From NCBI GenBank assembly GCA_003134855.1, contig PLCS01000004.1:186001-250000 (forward strand): 64,000 nucleotides of DNA, in the 5' to 3' direction. Source of the stretch: Acidobacteriaceae bacterium (GTDB lineage: Bacteria; Acidobacteriota; Terriglobia; Terriglobales; Acidobacteriaceae). The position numbers and the translations under genes are program-made. The notes beneath the pieces are model-generated. The model saw only the letters and a list, made by a program, of their open reading frames with translations, did no database searches and was not told where the DNA came from. Position 1 is the stretch's first letter. Every line of letters starts with the position of its first letter. Of this stretch, positions 25,492-35,025 are shown piece by piece.

Positions 25492-26112
25492 ATGAAGAAG
25501 ATCGCCTTATTAGCATTTCTGCTGGCCGTGTGCGTGGCAGCAGGCCGCGCCCAGGAAAGCCGCCAGGACATCAGCCTTAGCGGAATGGGGCTCATCGAAC
25601 CGTTTATCGGATCGCCAACGGATGTATATGTTCACGCGACGCCCTCCTATGGCGCGCTGGCCAGCTACCGCTTCATGCTCACGCCCTCCAGCGCCCTCGA
25701 AGCCAACTACGGCATCACTTACCAGAACAAAATCACTTACCATACCAACCCACTCGTCGTGACCATTCTGACCCGCAATGAGGAGATTTCGGGCGCCTAC
25801 GTGCGCACCTTCAACTACCGCAAATTCAATCCCTTTGTCGAGGCTGGGGCGGCCGGATTCATCTTCCTGCCGATTCGCAACTCCGGCACAAAGGCCATCG
25901 ATGCGAGACGGCAGACCACAATCGGCGCCATCTATGGCGCCGGCATCGCCTACGAGATCAGCCCCAGCTTCGACATTCGCGCCGAGTTTCGCGGCATGGT
26001 CACCAAGGTGCCCAGTTTTGACCTAGGGACGACAAATAGCACCCCCGATCTCGCTACCAATAAGTGGTACAACATTTACAACCCGGTGATTGGCGTGGCC
26101 TATCACTTCTAG
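25492..26112 (+). CDS. Outer-membrane beta-barrel protein
   Basis: A 206-residue exported protein. A Sec signal peptide (MKKIALLAFLLAVCVAAGRA, cleavage probably after AQA-like GRA) is followed by alternating hydrophobic segments. It ends in NPVIGVAYHF, the aromatic C-terminal residue typical of proteins inserted by BamA. The overall pattern resembles OmpA/OmpW-like 8-strand barrels. AGGA lies 5 nt before the ATG. A strong terminator follows the stop. Function unknown; structural or adhesive roles are possible. Confidence 0.75.
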   Translation: MKKIALLAFLLAVCVAAGRAQESRQDISLSGMGLIEPFIGSPTDVYVHATPSYGALASYRFMLTPSSALEANYGITYQNKITYHTNPLVVTILTRNEEISGAYVRTFNYRKFNPFVEAGAAGFIFLPIRNSGTKAIDARRQTTIGAIYGAGIAYEISPSFDIRAEFRGMVTKVPSFDLGTTNSTPDLATNKWYNIYNPVIGVAYHF

Positions 26113-26132
26113 GGTTGTGCCGCCGTAGAACC

Positions 26133-26166
26133 AAAAAGGGGACGGGCTGAGGCCTGTCCCCTTTTT
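26133..26166 (+). terminator. Rho-independent terminator of the beta-barrel gene
   Basis: AAAAAGGGGAC and GTCCCCTTTTT form an 11-bp stem around an 11-nt loop, and the right arm runs into a T run. It lies 20 bp after the stop. Confidence 0.9.
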
Positions 26167-26228
26167 TGCAGCATAGCTATAGAATGCGCTTCTGGCCACC
26201 ATGGGCGCAATCCATGTATCCTCAGCGC

Positions 26229-28385
26229 ATGGACAAGGACGTTTTCCCCACGCCCGCCGAATCCGGCCCCGCCAACCTGCTCGAAGACTCCGCCTCTTCT
26301 TACCTGCGCTCGGCGCGCCATCAGCCGGTGCGATGGCATCCCTGGGGTGAGGCGGCCTTTGCCCGCGCCCAGGCCGAAGACAAGCCCATCCTGCTGGACA
26401 TTGGCGCTGTCTGGTGCCACTGGTGCCACGTGATGGACCGAGAGTCGTACGAGAACCCGCGGATCGCCGCGATTATCAATGAATGTTATGTGGCCGTGAA
26501 GGTGGACCGCGACGAGCGGCCCGACGTGGATGCGCGCTACCAGGCCGCGGTTGCGGCGATCACCGGCCAGGGTGGCTGGCCGCTGACGGTCTTTCTCACG
26601 CCCGACGGCAGGCCCTACTTTGGCGGCACGTACATTCCGCCCGACGACCGCTATGGCCGGCCGGGCTTTGGGCGGGTGCTGACGACGCTGGCCCAGGTGT
26701 GGCGCGAGCGTCGCGATGAGGCGCTGGAGACGGCGGCGAGCGCAATGGCCGCCATCGAGCACAACGAGACCTTTTCCGGGCGAGGCGGCGAGCTGTCGCT
26801 GGCGCTGGTGGACAAGATCGCCGGCTCAATTCTCGCGCAATTTGATCCGCGCAACGGCGGCTTCGGCACGCAGCCCAAGTTTCCCCACCCCGGCGCTCTG
26901 GACCTACTGCTGGAAGTCGGCTTGCATCGCGGCAACGAAGGAGCCGTAGAGGCTTTCCGCACAACGCTGGAACGGATGGCGCGGGGCGGGGTCTACGACC
27001 AACTGGCCGGCGGCTTTCACCGCTACAGCGTGGACGAGCGCTGGCGGGTGCCGCACTTCGAGAAGATGCTCTACGACAACACCGAGCTGCTGCGCAATTA
27101 CCTGCATGGCTTTGAGAGCCTGGGCCGCGAGGATTTTCGGAGAACCGCCAGGGAGATTGTGGGCTGGCTGGAGACTACGATGAGCGACCGCGAGCGCGGC
27201 GGCTTCTATGCCTCGCAGGACGCCGACATCAATCTCGACGACGATGGCGACTACTTTACCTGGACGCTGCCCGAGGCTCGCGAGGCGTTACATGCAGCGG
27301 AGTTTTCCGAGGACGATGCGGAGATTGCCCTTCGCTTCTGGGGGATCGGCGAACTGGGCGATATGCACCACGATCCGGCCCGGAACGTCCTTCATCTGGA
27401 CCGTTCCCTGGAGGAACTGGCGGTCGAATCAAGGCGAAGCGTGGACGCACTGCGCGCGCTGATCGACTCGGCTCAACGCGCGCTGCTGGCGGCCCGCGCC
27501 CAGCGGCCTACGCCCTTCATCGACCGCACGCTCTACACGGGTTGGAACGCGATGGCGGTGACAGCTTTCCTGGAGGCGGCGCGGGTACTCAACATCGCCT
27601 CGGCACGGGAGTTTGCATTGCTCACGCTTGACCGGCTGCTGCGGGAGGCCTGGGATGGCGGCGATTCGCTCTGCCACGTGATCGCCTATGGCGACGTAGC
27701 GCAGTCGCCGGAGAAGGTTCCCGGCACGCTGGACGATTATGCCTTCACCGTTCACGCCTGCATCGACGGATGGTTTTCCAGCGGCGAGATGAGCTACTAC
27801 CACGCAGCCGTCAAGCTGGCCGACGCGATGATTGCCCGCTTCCGCGACCGGACGGCGGGAGCGTTCTTTGACGCGGCTCAAGGGTTTGGCGCGTCTCCGC
27901 TGGGCGCTCTGTCCGCGCGGCGCAAGCCGCTGCAGGACTCGCCCACCCCCGCCGGCAACCCCACCGCCGCTGCGGCTCTGCTGCGCCTGGAAGGCCTGAG
28001 TGGACGCAAGGAGTATCGCGAGATTGCCGAGGAGACGCTGGCCTCCTTTGCCGGAATCGTCGAGCACTTCGGCCTCTATGCCGGCAGCTACGGTTTGGCC
28101 CTGGAGCGGCTGCTGCTCGATCCGGTGCAGGTGGCTGTTGTCGGCTCTGGTCCTGATGCCGAAAGTCTTGAAGCTCTGGCCGTAGGCAGCTTCGCCGTCA
28201 ACAAAACCGTGTTGCGCATCGATCCTGAGCGGCTGGTTCCGGGAGGCCTTCCCGAAGCGCTGGCCGATACCCTGCTCCATGTTCCCAAGCCGGAGGGCGC
28301 GGCGGCGTGGGCCATCGTCTGCCGCGGACGCGCCTGCCTGCCGCCGATCACCGACGCCGAGGCGCTGCGGCAGGCGTTGCTTTGA
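26229..28385 (+). CDS. YyaL/SPATA20-like thioredoxin-domain protein (DUF255)
   Basis: A ~718-residue protein with an N-terminal thioredoxin-like DUF255 domain (about 15-175) carrying WCHWCH at 62-67, then a long (alpha/alpha)-barrel region resembling glycosidase or epimerase folds. The opening [19 protein letters not shown] and the [20 protein letters not shown] segment are typical of bacterial YyaL and animal SPATA20. The function in bacteria is not established. The frame is open from 26166, but that start lies inside the terminator of the previous gene; ATG 26229 or 26214 is more likely. It appears monocistronic. Confidence 0.9.
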   Translation: MDKDVFPTPAESGPANLLEDSASSYLRSARHQPVRWHPWGEAAFARAQAEDKPILLDIGAVWCHWCHVMDRESYENPRIAAIINECYVAVKVDRDERPDVDARYQAAVAAITGQGGWPLTVFLTPDGRPYFGGTYIPPDDRYGRPGFGRVLTTLAQVWRERRDEALETAASAMAAIEHNETFSGRGGELSLALVDKIAGSILAQFDPRNGGFGTQPKFPHPGALDLLLEVGLHRGNEGAVEAFRTTLERMARGGVYDQLAGGFHRYSVDERWRVPHFEKMLYDNTELLRNYLHGFESLGREDFRRTAREIVGWLETTMSDRERGGFYASQDADINLDDDGDYFTWTLPEAREALHAAEFSEDDAEIALRFWGIGELGDMHHDPARNVLHLDRSLEELAVESRRSVDALRALIDSAQRALLAARAQRPTPFIDRTLYTGWNAMAVTAFLEAARVLNIASAREFALLTLDRLLREAWDGGDSLCHVIAYGDVAQSPEKVPGTLDDYAFTVHACIDGWFSSGEMSYYHAAVKLADAMIARFRDRTAGAFFDAAQGFGASPLGALSARRKPLQDSPTPAGNPTAAAALLRLEGLSGRKEYREIAEETLASFAGIVEHFGLYAGSYGLALERLLLDPVQVAVVGSGPDAESLEALAVGSFAVNKTVLRIDPERLVPGGLPEALADTLLHVPKPEGAAAWAIVCRGRACLPPITDAEALRQALL

Positions 28386-28420
28386 AAGGGCGCGGTTATC
28401 CCCGCTAACTTCTGGACTCG

Positions 28421-29434
28421 CTAACTCGCCGACTCGCCGCTGAAGGGGTTCCCATCCTGCGGCTTGAGCGTGGTGGGATCAGCTCCCGGCGCGGCCTCCG
28501 TGGTTGGCTGGCCGCGTCCGCCCGCTGTGTCCATGAATGTATTGAAGACACGGTTGGGGTCGCCGGGCAGCAAATGATGCTCTTCCAGCGCCAGCCGAAC
28601 CCGCCGCCGGAACTCGCGCACCGGCGCGTATTGTTTTGTCGCCAGCGTCTTGAAGACCACCGGGAAGATCAGTTCCGAGCCTTTGATCGCATCCACGCCC
28701 AGAATCTGCGGGTCGGCGATAAATGCCTCCCGGAACTCCTCGCTCGTGCGAATATCCATCGCGATGCCCTTCAACAGCTCCAGCACCTGGTCGGGGTTGG
28801 CGGAGAAGTCCACGCTCACGTTCACGGTGGCCACCGAGTAGCCAACGCTCAGGTTGGCGACGGTGGTGATCTGCGAGTTGGGAACAATGTACAGCGTGCC
28901 GTCGGCATCGCGGACTGTGGTCTTGCGCAGCGTCATCGCCTCCACAACGCCGCTCAGGCCGGCCAGGCGCACCGTGTCGCCCACGTTGAACTGGTCTTCA
29001 ATGAGGATGAGGATGCCGTTGAGCACGTCCTTGACGATGTTCTGCGCGGCCAGGCCGAGAGCGATTCCGGCAATCCCGGCCGAGGCCAGCAACGGCGCCA
29101 GATTCACGCCCAGGGTATCCAGAATCTGCAATCCGGCTATCAGCCAGATAATGGCCAGCCCGGTGGTGCGGACGATCCCGGCCACCGTCTTCACCTGGGC
29201 GATGTGAACGGGGGTGGCCGAGTTCCGCTCCGCCACGCGGGTCATGTGAAAGGTGATCAGGCGCAGGAGCCGCATCAGAACAAAGGCAATCGCCGCCACT
29301 ACAAGCAGGTGCGGCAACTTGCCGCGGACAAACTCCTCGGCATCGGCGCTCCAGTGGTCCAGCAAACGCCCCAGGAATCGCTCTTCGGCAAATATCCCCG
29401 TCCGCATTGCCAGCAAAAACATAAGAGAAACCAT
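28421..29434 (-). CDS. MscS-family mechanosensitive ion channel
   Basis: A 337-residue inner-membrane channel expected to release solutes on hypo-osmotic shock. Membrane segments lie at about 44-62, 85-104 and 112-140. The last is the pore helix with the Gly/Ala-rich pattern [22 protein letters not shown], followed by the beta domain (FNVGDTVRL) and the C-terminal alpha-beta domain. The last ~30 residues are disordered. AAGGAG precedes the ATG by 6 nt. Confidence 0.92.
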   Translation of the reverse strand: MVSLMFLLAMRTGIFAEERFLGRLLDHWSADAEEFVRGKLPHLLVVAAIAFVLMRLLRLITFHMTRVAERNSATPVHIAQVKTVAGIVRTTGLAIIWLIAGLQILDTLGVNLAPLLASAGIAGIALGLAAQNIVKDVLNGILILIEDQFNVGDTVRLAGLSGVVEAMTLRKTTVRDADGTLYIVPNSQITTVANLSVGYSVATVNVSVDFSANPDQVLELLKGIAMDIRTSEEFREAFIADPQILGVDAIKGSELIFPVVFKTLATKQYAPVREFRRRVRLALEEHHLLPGDPNRVFNTFMDTAGGRGQPTTEAAPGADPTTLKPQDGNPFSGESAS

Positions 29435-29547
29435 TCCAAACTCCTTTTAATAGACTAGACTGCCACTGCCCTCCGGGTTGTTACAATGAACAAAGTTGGT
29501 CCAAATTCCCCGTAATTGAATCAAACAGGCACTTGAGGAGCAAGAGA

Positions 29548-31719
29548 ATGGAAGTGGCAGTTTCCAGCGCTCGCGAGTCTGTGTCGGCTGGCTCGAGCGG
29601 CCTCAGCCCTCGGCAGTTGATCGAGATCTACCGGCTGATGGTTCTCTCGCGCCGCGTGGACGACCGCGAAATCCTGCTCAAGCGCCAGCAAAAGACCTAC
29701 TTCCAAATCTCCGGCGCGGGCCACGAGGCGCTGGGAGTGGGCGCGGCCCTGGCCATGCGTCCCGGCTACGACTGGTTCTTCCCCTACTATCGCGACCGCG
29801 CGCTCTGCCTGGCGCTGGGCGTCACTCCGGACGAGATGCTCTTGCAGGCCGTGGGTGCGGCCACCGATCCGGCCAGCGGCGGCCGCCAGATGCCGACACA
29901 CTGGAGCAGCCGCGCGCTGAACATTGTCAGCACCTCTTCCGCCACTGCCTCGCAGTTGCTGCACGCCGTCGGGTGCGCCGAGGCCGGGCGCTATTTCAGC
30001 GGCCATCCCGAAGCCGCTACCAAGGCTAACGCTGACTACCGCGCCTTCCGCGAGGTGAAGTTTCACGGCGACGAGGTGGTGCTGACGCTGCTGGGCGAGG
30101 GTTCCACCTCGCAGGGCGAGTTCTGGGAGGCGATGAACACCGCCTCCAACCGCAAGCTGCCGGTGATCTTCTGCGTGGAGGACAACGGCTACGCGATCAG
30201 CACTCCGGTCGAGGTGAGCATGCCGGGCGGCAACATCTCGCGGCTGGTGGCCAACCACCCGAATTTTTATTTTGCCGAGGTGGACGGCACCGATGCGGAA
30301 GCCAGCTTCCGGGCCTTTCAATCCGCGGTGGCCTACTGCCGCGCCGGGCTGGGGCCGGCCTTTGTTCACGGCCACTGTATGCGGGCCTACTCCCACTCGC
30401 TCTCCGACGACGACCGGCTCTATCGTTCCCAGGCCGAGCGCGAAGCCGACGCGCTGCGCGATCCGCTGGTGAGGATGAGGGCGCGCCTGCTCGCCGAAGA
30501 AATCCTCACCGATGTCGAACTCACCGCGCTGGAACACGTGCTCGACCATGAGGTTGCGGAAGCCGCTGAGCGCGCCCTGCAAGCCCCACTGCCGCTGGTC
30601 GCGGAGATCACCCGGCACGTTTACTCCGAAGACCTGGACCCCACCAGCTCAGCTTTTGCCGCCGAACAGAAAGAAGAAAATCCGCCAGACGCGAAGTCCC
30701 GCACCATGGCCGACCTGATCAACGCCTGCCTGCACGACGAGATGCGCCGCGACCCGCGCATCGTCGTCTTCGGCGAGGACGTGGCCGACGCCAGCCGCGA
30801 AGAGGTTCTGGCCGAGGTTAAGGGCAAGGGCGGCGTCTTCAAGCTCACCGCCGGGCTGCAAACGGAGTTCGGCTCCGAGCGCGTCTTCAACTCGCCGCTG
30901 GCCGAGGCCAACATCGTCGGCCGCGCGTTGGGTTACGCCGCCCGCGGCATGAAGCCGGTGGTCGAGATTCAGTTTTTCGACTACATTTGGCCGGCCATGC
31001 ACCAGATCCACAACGAGCTTTCTGTCCTGCGCTGGCGCTCCAACGGCGAGTGGGCCTGCCCGGTGGTGATTCGCGCGCCCATCGGCGGCTACCTGACCGG
31101 CGGCTCCATCTATCACTCGCAGTCCGGCGAGAGCCTCTTCACGCACATCCCCGGCCTGCGCGTCGTCTTCCCGTCGAACGCCCTCGACGCCAACGGCCTG
31201 CTGCGCACGGCGATTCGCTGCGACGATCCGGTGCTCTTTCTCGAACACAAGCGCCTTTACCGCGAGACCCACGACCGCGCGCCCTATCCTGGCCCCGACT
31301 TCGCCATTCCCTTCGGCAAGGCGCGGCTGGTGCGCCCTGGCGCTGACCTGACCATCATCACCTATGGCGCTCTGGTGCCGCGCTCCCTGCAAGCCGCCGA
31401 GCGCGCCAGGCGAGAGCATAACATCGACGTGGAAATCCTCGACCTGCGCACGCTGAATCCGTATGACTGGGAGGCCATCGCGGAGTCAGTCCGCAAGACT
31501 AGCCGCGTGATCGTCGCGCATGAGGATATGCTCAGCTGGGGCTACGGCGCGGAGATCGCCGCCCGCATCGGCGACGAACTCTTCGACTCACTAGACGCAC
31601 CGGTTCGTCGCATCGGCGCAATGGACACCTTCGTCGCCTACCAGCCCATCCTGGAAGACGCCATCCTGCCCCAGCCCGACACCATCCTCAAAACCATCCT
31701 CGATTTGAAGGCGTATTGA
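29548..31719 (+). CDS. 2-oxoacid dehydrogenase E1, alpha and beta subunits fused
   Basis: A thiamine-diphosphate enzyme of the branched-chain 2-oxoacid or pyruvate dehydrogenase type. Residues about 20-350 are E1-alpha ([13 protein letters not shown] motif GEGS at 183-186 through EDNGYA at 211-216). Residues about 385-723 are E1-beta ([34 protein letters not shown]). The two are normally separate chains; one-polypeptide forms occur in several phyla. ATG 29548 follows GAGGAG by 7 nt. No E2 or E3 gene is adjacent. The last 320 bp recur at 32441-32760, so this 3' end may be recombinant. Confidence 0.93.
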   Translation: MEVAVSSARESVSAGSSGLSPRQLIEIYRLMVLSRRVDDREILLKRQQKTYFQISGAGHEALGVGAALAMRPGYDWFFPYYRDRALCLALGVTPDEMLLQAVGAATDPASGGRQMPTHWSSRALNIVSTSSATASQLLHAVGCAEAGRYFSGHPEAATKANADYRAFREVKFHGDEVVLTLLGEGSTSQGEFWEAMNTASNRKLPVIFCVEDNGYAISTPVEVSMPGGNISRLVANHPNFYFAEVDGTDAEASFRAFQSAVAYCRAGLGPAFVHGHCMRAYSHSLSDDDRLYRSQAEREADALRDPLVRMRARLLAEEILTDVELTALEHVLDHEVAEAAERALQAPLPLVAEITRHVYSEDLDPTSSAFAAEQKEENPPDAKSRTMADLINACLHDEMRRDPRIVVFGEDVADASREEVLAEVKGKGGVFKLTAGLQTEFGSERVFNSPLAEANIVGRALGYAARGMKPVVEIQFFDYIWPAMHQIHNELSVLRWRSNGEWACPVVIRAPIGGYLTGGSIYHSQSGESLFTHIPGLRVVFPSNALDANGLLRTAIRCDDPVLFLEHKRLYRETHDRAPYPGPDFAIPFGKARLVRPGADLTIITYGALVPRSLQAAERARREHNIDVEILDLRTLNPYDWEAIAESVRKTSRVIVAHEDMLSWGYGAEIAARIGDELFDSLDAPVRRIGAMDTFVAYQPILEDAILPQPDTILKTILDLKAY

Positions 31720-31723
31720 GAAG
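31404..31723 (+). repeat. Direct repeat, left copy (3' end of the E1 gene)
   Basis: These 320 bp align without gaps to 32441-32760, with scattered mostly synonymous differences, and both end in GGCGTATTGAGAAG. The repeat pair encloses 717 bp (31724-32440) carrying the small gene and nucleotidyltransferase. Confidence 0.85.
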
Positions 31724-31758
31724 TCAATTGCGCATCTGGAGATTGGAAACGGAATATA

Positions 31759-31989
31759 ATGGAAGTGTGGGCGAGCCTAATGGACACCAACAAAACAATC
31801 CGCAGATTCGCCAGCCATGAGGAACAAAAGGCTGAGGTCTACCGTTATTGGCGGAGCCGCCCGGTGGGTGAAAAGCTGGCGGCTGTGTGGGAAGCAACTG
31901 CTGATGCCTACGCTTTCAAGGGAATAACCTATGACCCTACCCGAAGATCTGAAGCAACTCTTACTCGCATTCAACGCCCAAGGGGTTGA
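31759..31989 (+). CDS. Small protein preceding a nucleotidyltransferase gene
   Basis: A 76-residue (or 69 from ATG 31780) charged, soluble protein: KTIRRFASHEEQKAEVYRYW, then RSRPVGEKLAAVWEAT. Its pattern resembles small partners that precede DUF6036-type nucleotidyltransferases (recalled similarity, not searched). It overlaps the next gene by 59 bp in another frame, which supports translational coupling and a paired function, possibly toxin-antitoxin-like. GGAAACGGAA lies upstream of ATG 31759. Confidence 0.6.
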   Translation: MEVWASLMDTNKTIRRFASHEEQKAEVYRYWRSRPVGEKLAAVWEATADAYAFKGITYDPTRRSEATLTRIQRPRG

Positions 31990-32398
31990 ATACCTGATCA
32001 TCGGCGGCTACGCGGTTGGCGTTTATTCTGAACCGCGCGCGACGAAGGATCCTGATCTATTTATTCGCTCGAATATTACTAACAGCGAAGCGGTCTATCG
32101 CGCTCTGGCCGCATTTGGCGCGCCGCTCGCTGGGATGGCTCCTGCCGACTTCCGCAACGATCCCAACGCGGTATTCCAGATCGGAGTCCCGCCCGCCCGT
32201 ATCGACATTTTACAACACATCAGCGGAGTGACCTTTGAAGAGGCATGGGAGCATCGAACGGATACTTCTGTCGATGGCGTAACGACACACGTCATCGCCG
32301 CTGAGCATTTGATCCAGAACAAACTCCAATCGGGAAGGATGCGCGATCTGGCCGACGTAGAAGCCATCCGCGAAGCCAACCCCCAAAAAAGCGGCTAG
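31931..32398 (+). CDS. Nucleotidyltransferase-fold protein (DUF6036/AbiEii-like)
   Basis: A 155-residue protein of the minimal nucleotidyltransferase type: [15 protein letters not shown] (about 18-32), then [11 protein letters not shown] with the D-x-D metal pair (about 35-45), and a later R-I-D-I-L third carboxylate position. The pattern is shared by AbiEii-like toxins and DUF6036 proteins, which transfer nucleotides to tRNA or protein targets; the target here is unknown. It overlaps the small upstream gene, and the pair lies between two copies of the E1 3' end. Confidence 0.85.
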   Translation: MTLPEDLKQLLLAFNAQGVEYLIIGGYAVGVYSEPRATKDPDLFIRSNITNSEAVYRALAAFGAPLAGMAPADFRNDPNAVFQIGVPPARIDILQHISGVTFEEAWEHRTDTSVDGVTTHVIAAEHLIQNKLQSGRMRDLADVEAIREANPQKSG

Positions 32399-32409
32399 TC
32401 ATGCAGAAT

Positions 32410-32435
32410 CCCAGGTCTCAAAAGCGAGACCTGGG
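32410..32435. repeat. Dispersed palindrome, copy 5
   Basis: A perfect 10-bp stem CCCAGGTCTC/GAGACCTGGG with loop AAAAGC, 11 bp after the nucleotidyltransferase stop. The right repeat of the E1 end begins 5 bp further on, so the palindrome marks one edge of the inserted segment. A decayed copy (CCCAAGCCTC-AAAAGC-GAGATTTGGA) is at 32940-32965. Confidence 0.8.
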
Positions 32436-32440
32436 CCACC

Positions 32441-32756
32441 CGCCAAGCGAGAACACAACATCGACGTGGAAATCATCGACCTGCGCACGCTGAATCCGTA
32501 CGACAGGGAGGCCATCGCGGAGTCAGTGCGCAAGACCAGCCGCGTGATCGTCGCTCACGAGGACATGCTCAGTTGGGGCTACGGCGCGGAGATCGCCGCC
32601 CGCATCGCAGACGAGCTCTTCGACTCGCTCGACGCCCCCGTCCGCCGTGTCGGCTCTCTGGACACCTTCGTCGCCTACCAGCCGATTCTGGAAGACGCGA
32701 TTCTGCCTCAACCGGAGACGGTCCTCAAAGCGATTGTGGATTTGAAGGCGTATTGA
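32441..32756 (+). pseudogene. Duplicated 3' fragment of the E1 gene
   Basis: A 105-codon fragment equal to the end of E1-beta ([14 protein letters not shown] to [13 protein letters not shown] and LKAY). It differs from the intact gene at about ten residues, including Trp to Arg in NPYDWEAI, a change suggesting loss of constraint. It lacks the rest of the enzyme and cannot be active. GTG 32466 could start a 96-residue peptide, but no good ribosome binding site is seen. Confidence 0.85.
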
Positions 32757-32820
32757 GAAGAAAAGTGGTAATGTAAATCTAGTTTCTCAGGCGGCGTCCA
32801 GCACCACGGATACCCAATAA

Positions 32821-32855
32821 GCAAAGGCCCCAGATTGATAACCTGGGGCCTTTGC
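32821..32855. terminator. Hairpin terminator after the E1 fragment
   Basis: GCAAAGGCCCCAG and CTGGGGCCTTTGC are exact 13-bp complements around ATTGATAAC. The T run is only three bases, so the strength is uncertain. It may be the original terminator of the E1 transcript, displaced by the insertion. Confidence 0.65.
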
Positions 32856-33028
32856 ATTTGTGGGCGGCACATCTCAATCTACCGCTATGATTAAGAAACA
32901 TTCTGCGGTAAAAGAATCCGGTCTGGGTTCGTTGACTCCCAAGCCTCAAAAGCGAGATTTGGAGAACCCATTTCTGGTTGGTCAGACCCGGACCACCCGT
33001 TTAAAGACAAAGACGATCCGCGAATCCT

Positions 33029-33574
33029 CTAGGGCAGAGAGATTTGCGCGCTCTGCGGCCCGTTCCCAACCTGCGCGTAGCAATAGCCGTAAACGTTGCT
33101 GCCGTCGGTCGAGAAGCTCAGGGAAAGGGTGCTGTTCGCCCAGTAAACTGTTGGGTTGTTGTGAACGTAAACGTAGCAGATCACATTCGCGCCCGGCGTG
33201 GCATCGGCAAACTGTATTTTGTAGGCGATCGTGAACATACTCCCCCCTGTGGGCGTACAATTTGATGTGCACGTTCCCCATTCCTGGTCCGGTGGCCCGG
33301 TCCAGTAGACGCCGGTAGGTCCACCTGTTGTGGCTGGCTGGCCCCCATTGACGCTCACACTCATACTTGTCACATAGGGCGCTGCCGGGGCTGCGGGCGT
33401 GGTCGAACCACCCGAGCCGCTGCCCGACCCACCTGTGCCGCCGTCCCCGCCGCCGGGACTCACGACTCGCGATGCATGAACCGGCTGGAAGGAGTTGATA
33501 CCAAAGGTCATAATCCCCAGCGCCACAAACAACGCAACGCCGCCACGAACGATCTTACTGGTTACGATAGTCAT
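33029..33574 (-). CDS. Exported Gly/Ser-rich hypothetical protein
   Basis: 181 residues from ATG 33574, which has GAGGAG 10 nt upstream. A signal peptide (GGVALFVALGIMTFGINSF, end near VHA-S) is followed by a Gly/Ser-rich linker (GGGDGGTGGSGSGSGGS) and a ~115-residue domain with four cysteines (CTSNC, VICYVYV, GYCYAQVG). These probably form disulfides outside the cytoplasm. The family is not recognised. The neighbouring gene at 33769 is also for an exported protein, but on the other strand. Three further upstream Met codons in frame extend the N-terminus. Confidence 0.7.
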   Translation of the reverse strand: MTIVTSKIVRGGVALFVALGIMTFGINSFQPVHASRVVSPGGGDGGTGGSGSGSGGSTTPAAPAAPYVTSMSVSVNGGQPATTGGPTGVYWTGPPDQEWGTCTSNCTPTGGSMFTIAYKIQFADATPGANVICYVYVHNNPTVYWANSTLSLSFSTDGSNVYGYCYAQVGNGPQSAQISLP

Positions 33575-33768
33575 CTTCTTCTGTCTCCTCACTTTCATTT
33601 TTTGATCCATGCGGCAGCACTAAAGTCACCGCTATGTGTCGCTATAGTACACTACTTGTGTCGCCAGTATAAATTTTCTTTAAGAAATCGGAGAAAGACC
33701 CTCGTTCATAGGCTTGCGCATGCGTCGAATTCTCTTGACCCGCGCCAAACTCACCCTTGGGAGATTTT

Positions 33769-34941
33769 GTGACTCATACCGTGCGAGAAAGAATCGGCAC
33801 ACTCTTCGCTATCTGTCTCTGCTGCATCGCGGTCGTTGACTCTGCCGCCCTTGCCGCGCCAACTGGCGCCATCACCGGTAGCGTTTACTGCTCGGATAGC
33901 AACAGTCCGGCCCGTTTCGCCCTGGTGACTCTGGAAAAAGTTCCTGAAGGCAATCGCGCCAAGTCAGCTCAGCCGCAAGAGGCGGGAATGAACCCGACCG
34001 CAACCACCGACCTGCACGGCAACTTCGAGTTGCGCGACATCCCCCCCGGCCGTTACTACGTGATTCCCTACCTACGCGGCTATGCCTCTCCGGTTACATC
34101 GATCGATCCCAAAGGAGCCGGCCCCAGCGCCGCCCCGCAATCTCTGGCCGATGCAACCGTCGTCGAGGTGGAGGCCAATCACACCGCGCAGATTCAGATC
34201 CGGTTGGAACGCGCGGCGAGCATCTCGGGAACCGTCTCCTTCGACGACAGTTCGCCCGCCATCGGCATGAGCGTGGATATCTTCCGCCAGGCAGCCGACG
34301 GCACCTTTGCCAGCATCAGGAACAGTCTGGGCGGACCCAGCGGCATCTTCCGCCAGATCAACGCGACCGACGGCTCCGGCCGTTTCCTCGTCGACAGCCT
34401 GCCGGAGGGCCACTATGTGGTTGCCATCTCCACGCCCACGCGGACAACCGGAGCGATGGGGAGCTTGTTGCAAGGCAGCGGCGCTTTTACCCTGAAGGCC
34501 GAGTATGGAGACCAGCTCACCGTCTATACCGATCAGGCCATGCGCATGAAGGATGCAACTCCAATCGAACTGCGTGCCGGCTCCGACTTCACAGGATCGA
34601 ATATCGTGATCCCGCTCGCGAAGCTTTACACTGTGGCTGGATTCGTCCTGGACGCGGCAACCGAGGCAACTGTCGGCAGAGGGTTTGTGCAGTTGCTCTA
34701 TACGGATGATCAATCGGTCGCACGCTCCACCACCATCGACCCGAGCGGAAAGTTTCGTTTCAACGCCGTGCCTGGCGGCTCCTATGTGGTCCACGTGGCC
34801 AATGCCTCGCAGTTTGCCGGCGATCCTCAGCAATCCGGCAACCAAAGTGTGGGACTGACCTACGGCAGTGGCCAGACCAGCGTGCAGATTGACCGGGACG
34901 TTCTTGACATCGTCGTTCTTGTGCCCGAACTCAGGAAATAG
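33769..34941 (+). CDS. Exported carboxypeptidase-regulatory-like (CNA-B fold) repeat protein
   Basis: About 390 residues from GTG 33769 (GGGAG 7 nt upstream). A signal peptide (GTLFAICLCCIAVVDSAALA) precedes three Ig-like beta-sandwich modules at about 35-150, 150-235 and 285-385. They have the carboxypeptidase regulatory pattern (ITGSVYCSD, then GNFELRDIPPGRYYV; ISGTVSFDD, then GRFLVDSLPEGHYVV; VAGFVLDAA, then GKFRFNAVPGGSYVV). Such proteins are common in Acidobacteria and lie in the periplasm or on the surface; the function is unknown. No catalytic domain or TonB barrel is attached. Confidence 0.85.
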   Translation: MTHTVRERIGTLFAICLCCIAVVDSAALAAPTGAITGSVYCSDSNSPARFALVTLEKVPEGNRAKSAQPQEAGMNPTATTDLHGNFELRDIPPGRYYVIPYLRGYASPVTSIDPKGAGPSAAPQSLADATVVEVEANHTAQIQIRLERAASISGTVSFDDSSPAIGMSVDIFRQAADGTFASIRNSLGGPSGIFRQINATDGSGRFLVDSLPEGHYVVAISTPTRTTGAMGSLLQGSGAFTLKAEYGDQLTVYTDQAMRMKDATPIELRAGSDFTGSNIVIPLAKLYTVAGFVLDAATEATVGRGFVQLLYTDDQSVARSTTIDPSGKFRFNAVPGGSYVVHVANASQFAGDPQQSGNQSVGLTYGSGQTSVQIDRDVLDIVVLVPELRK

Positions 34942-34948
34942 CCGGATG

Positions 34949-34985
34949 CCCTCATATCTGCCGCGTTCTATGCGGCAGATGTGGG
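34949..34985. repeat. Dispersed palindrome, copy 6
   Basis: A 9-bp perfect core stem ATCTGCCGC/GCGGCAGAT with loop GTTCTAT, extended by CCC/GGG outside a small bulge. The 3' flank AAACCACGAACCCC resembles those of copies 1 and 3. It lies between two convergent genes. Confidence 0.7.
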
Positions 34986-35025
34986 AAACCACGAACCCCA
35001 AGCGTTCTATTCCCTATTCCCAACT

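Noticed and set aside
31724-32440. Insertion sequence
   Set aside because: No transposase and no terminal inverted repeats or short target duplications; the flanks are long repeats of a host gene end.
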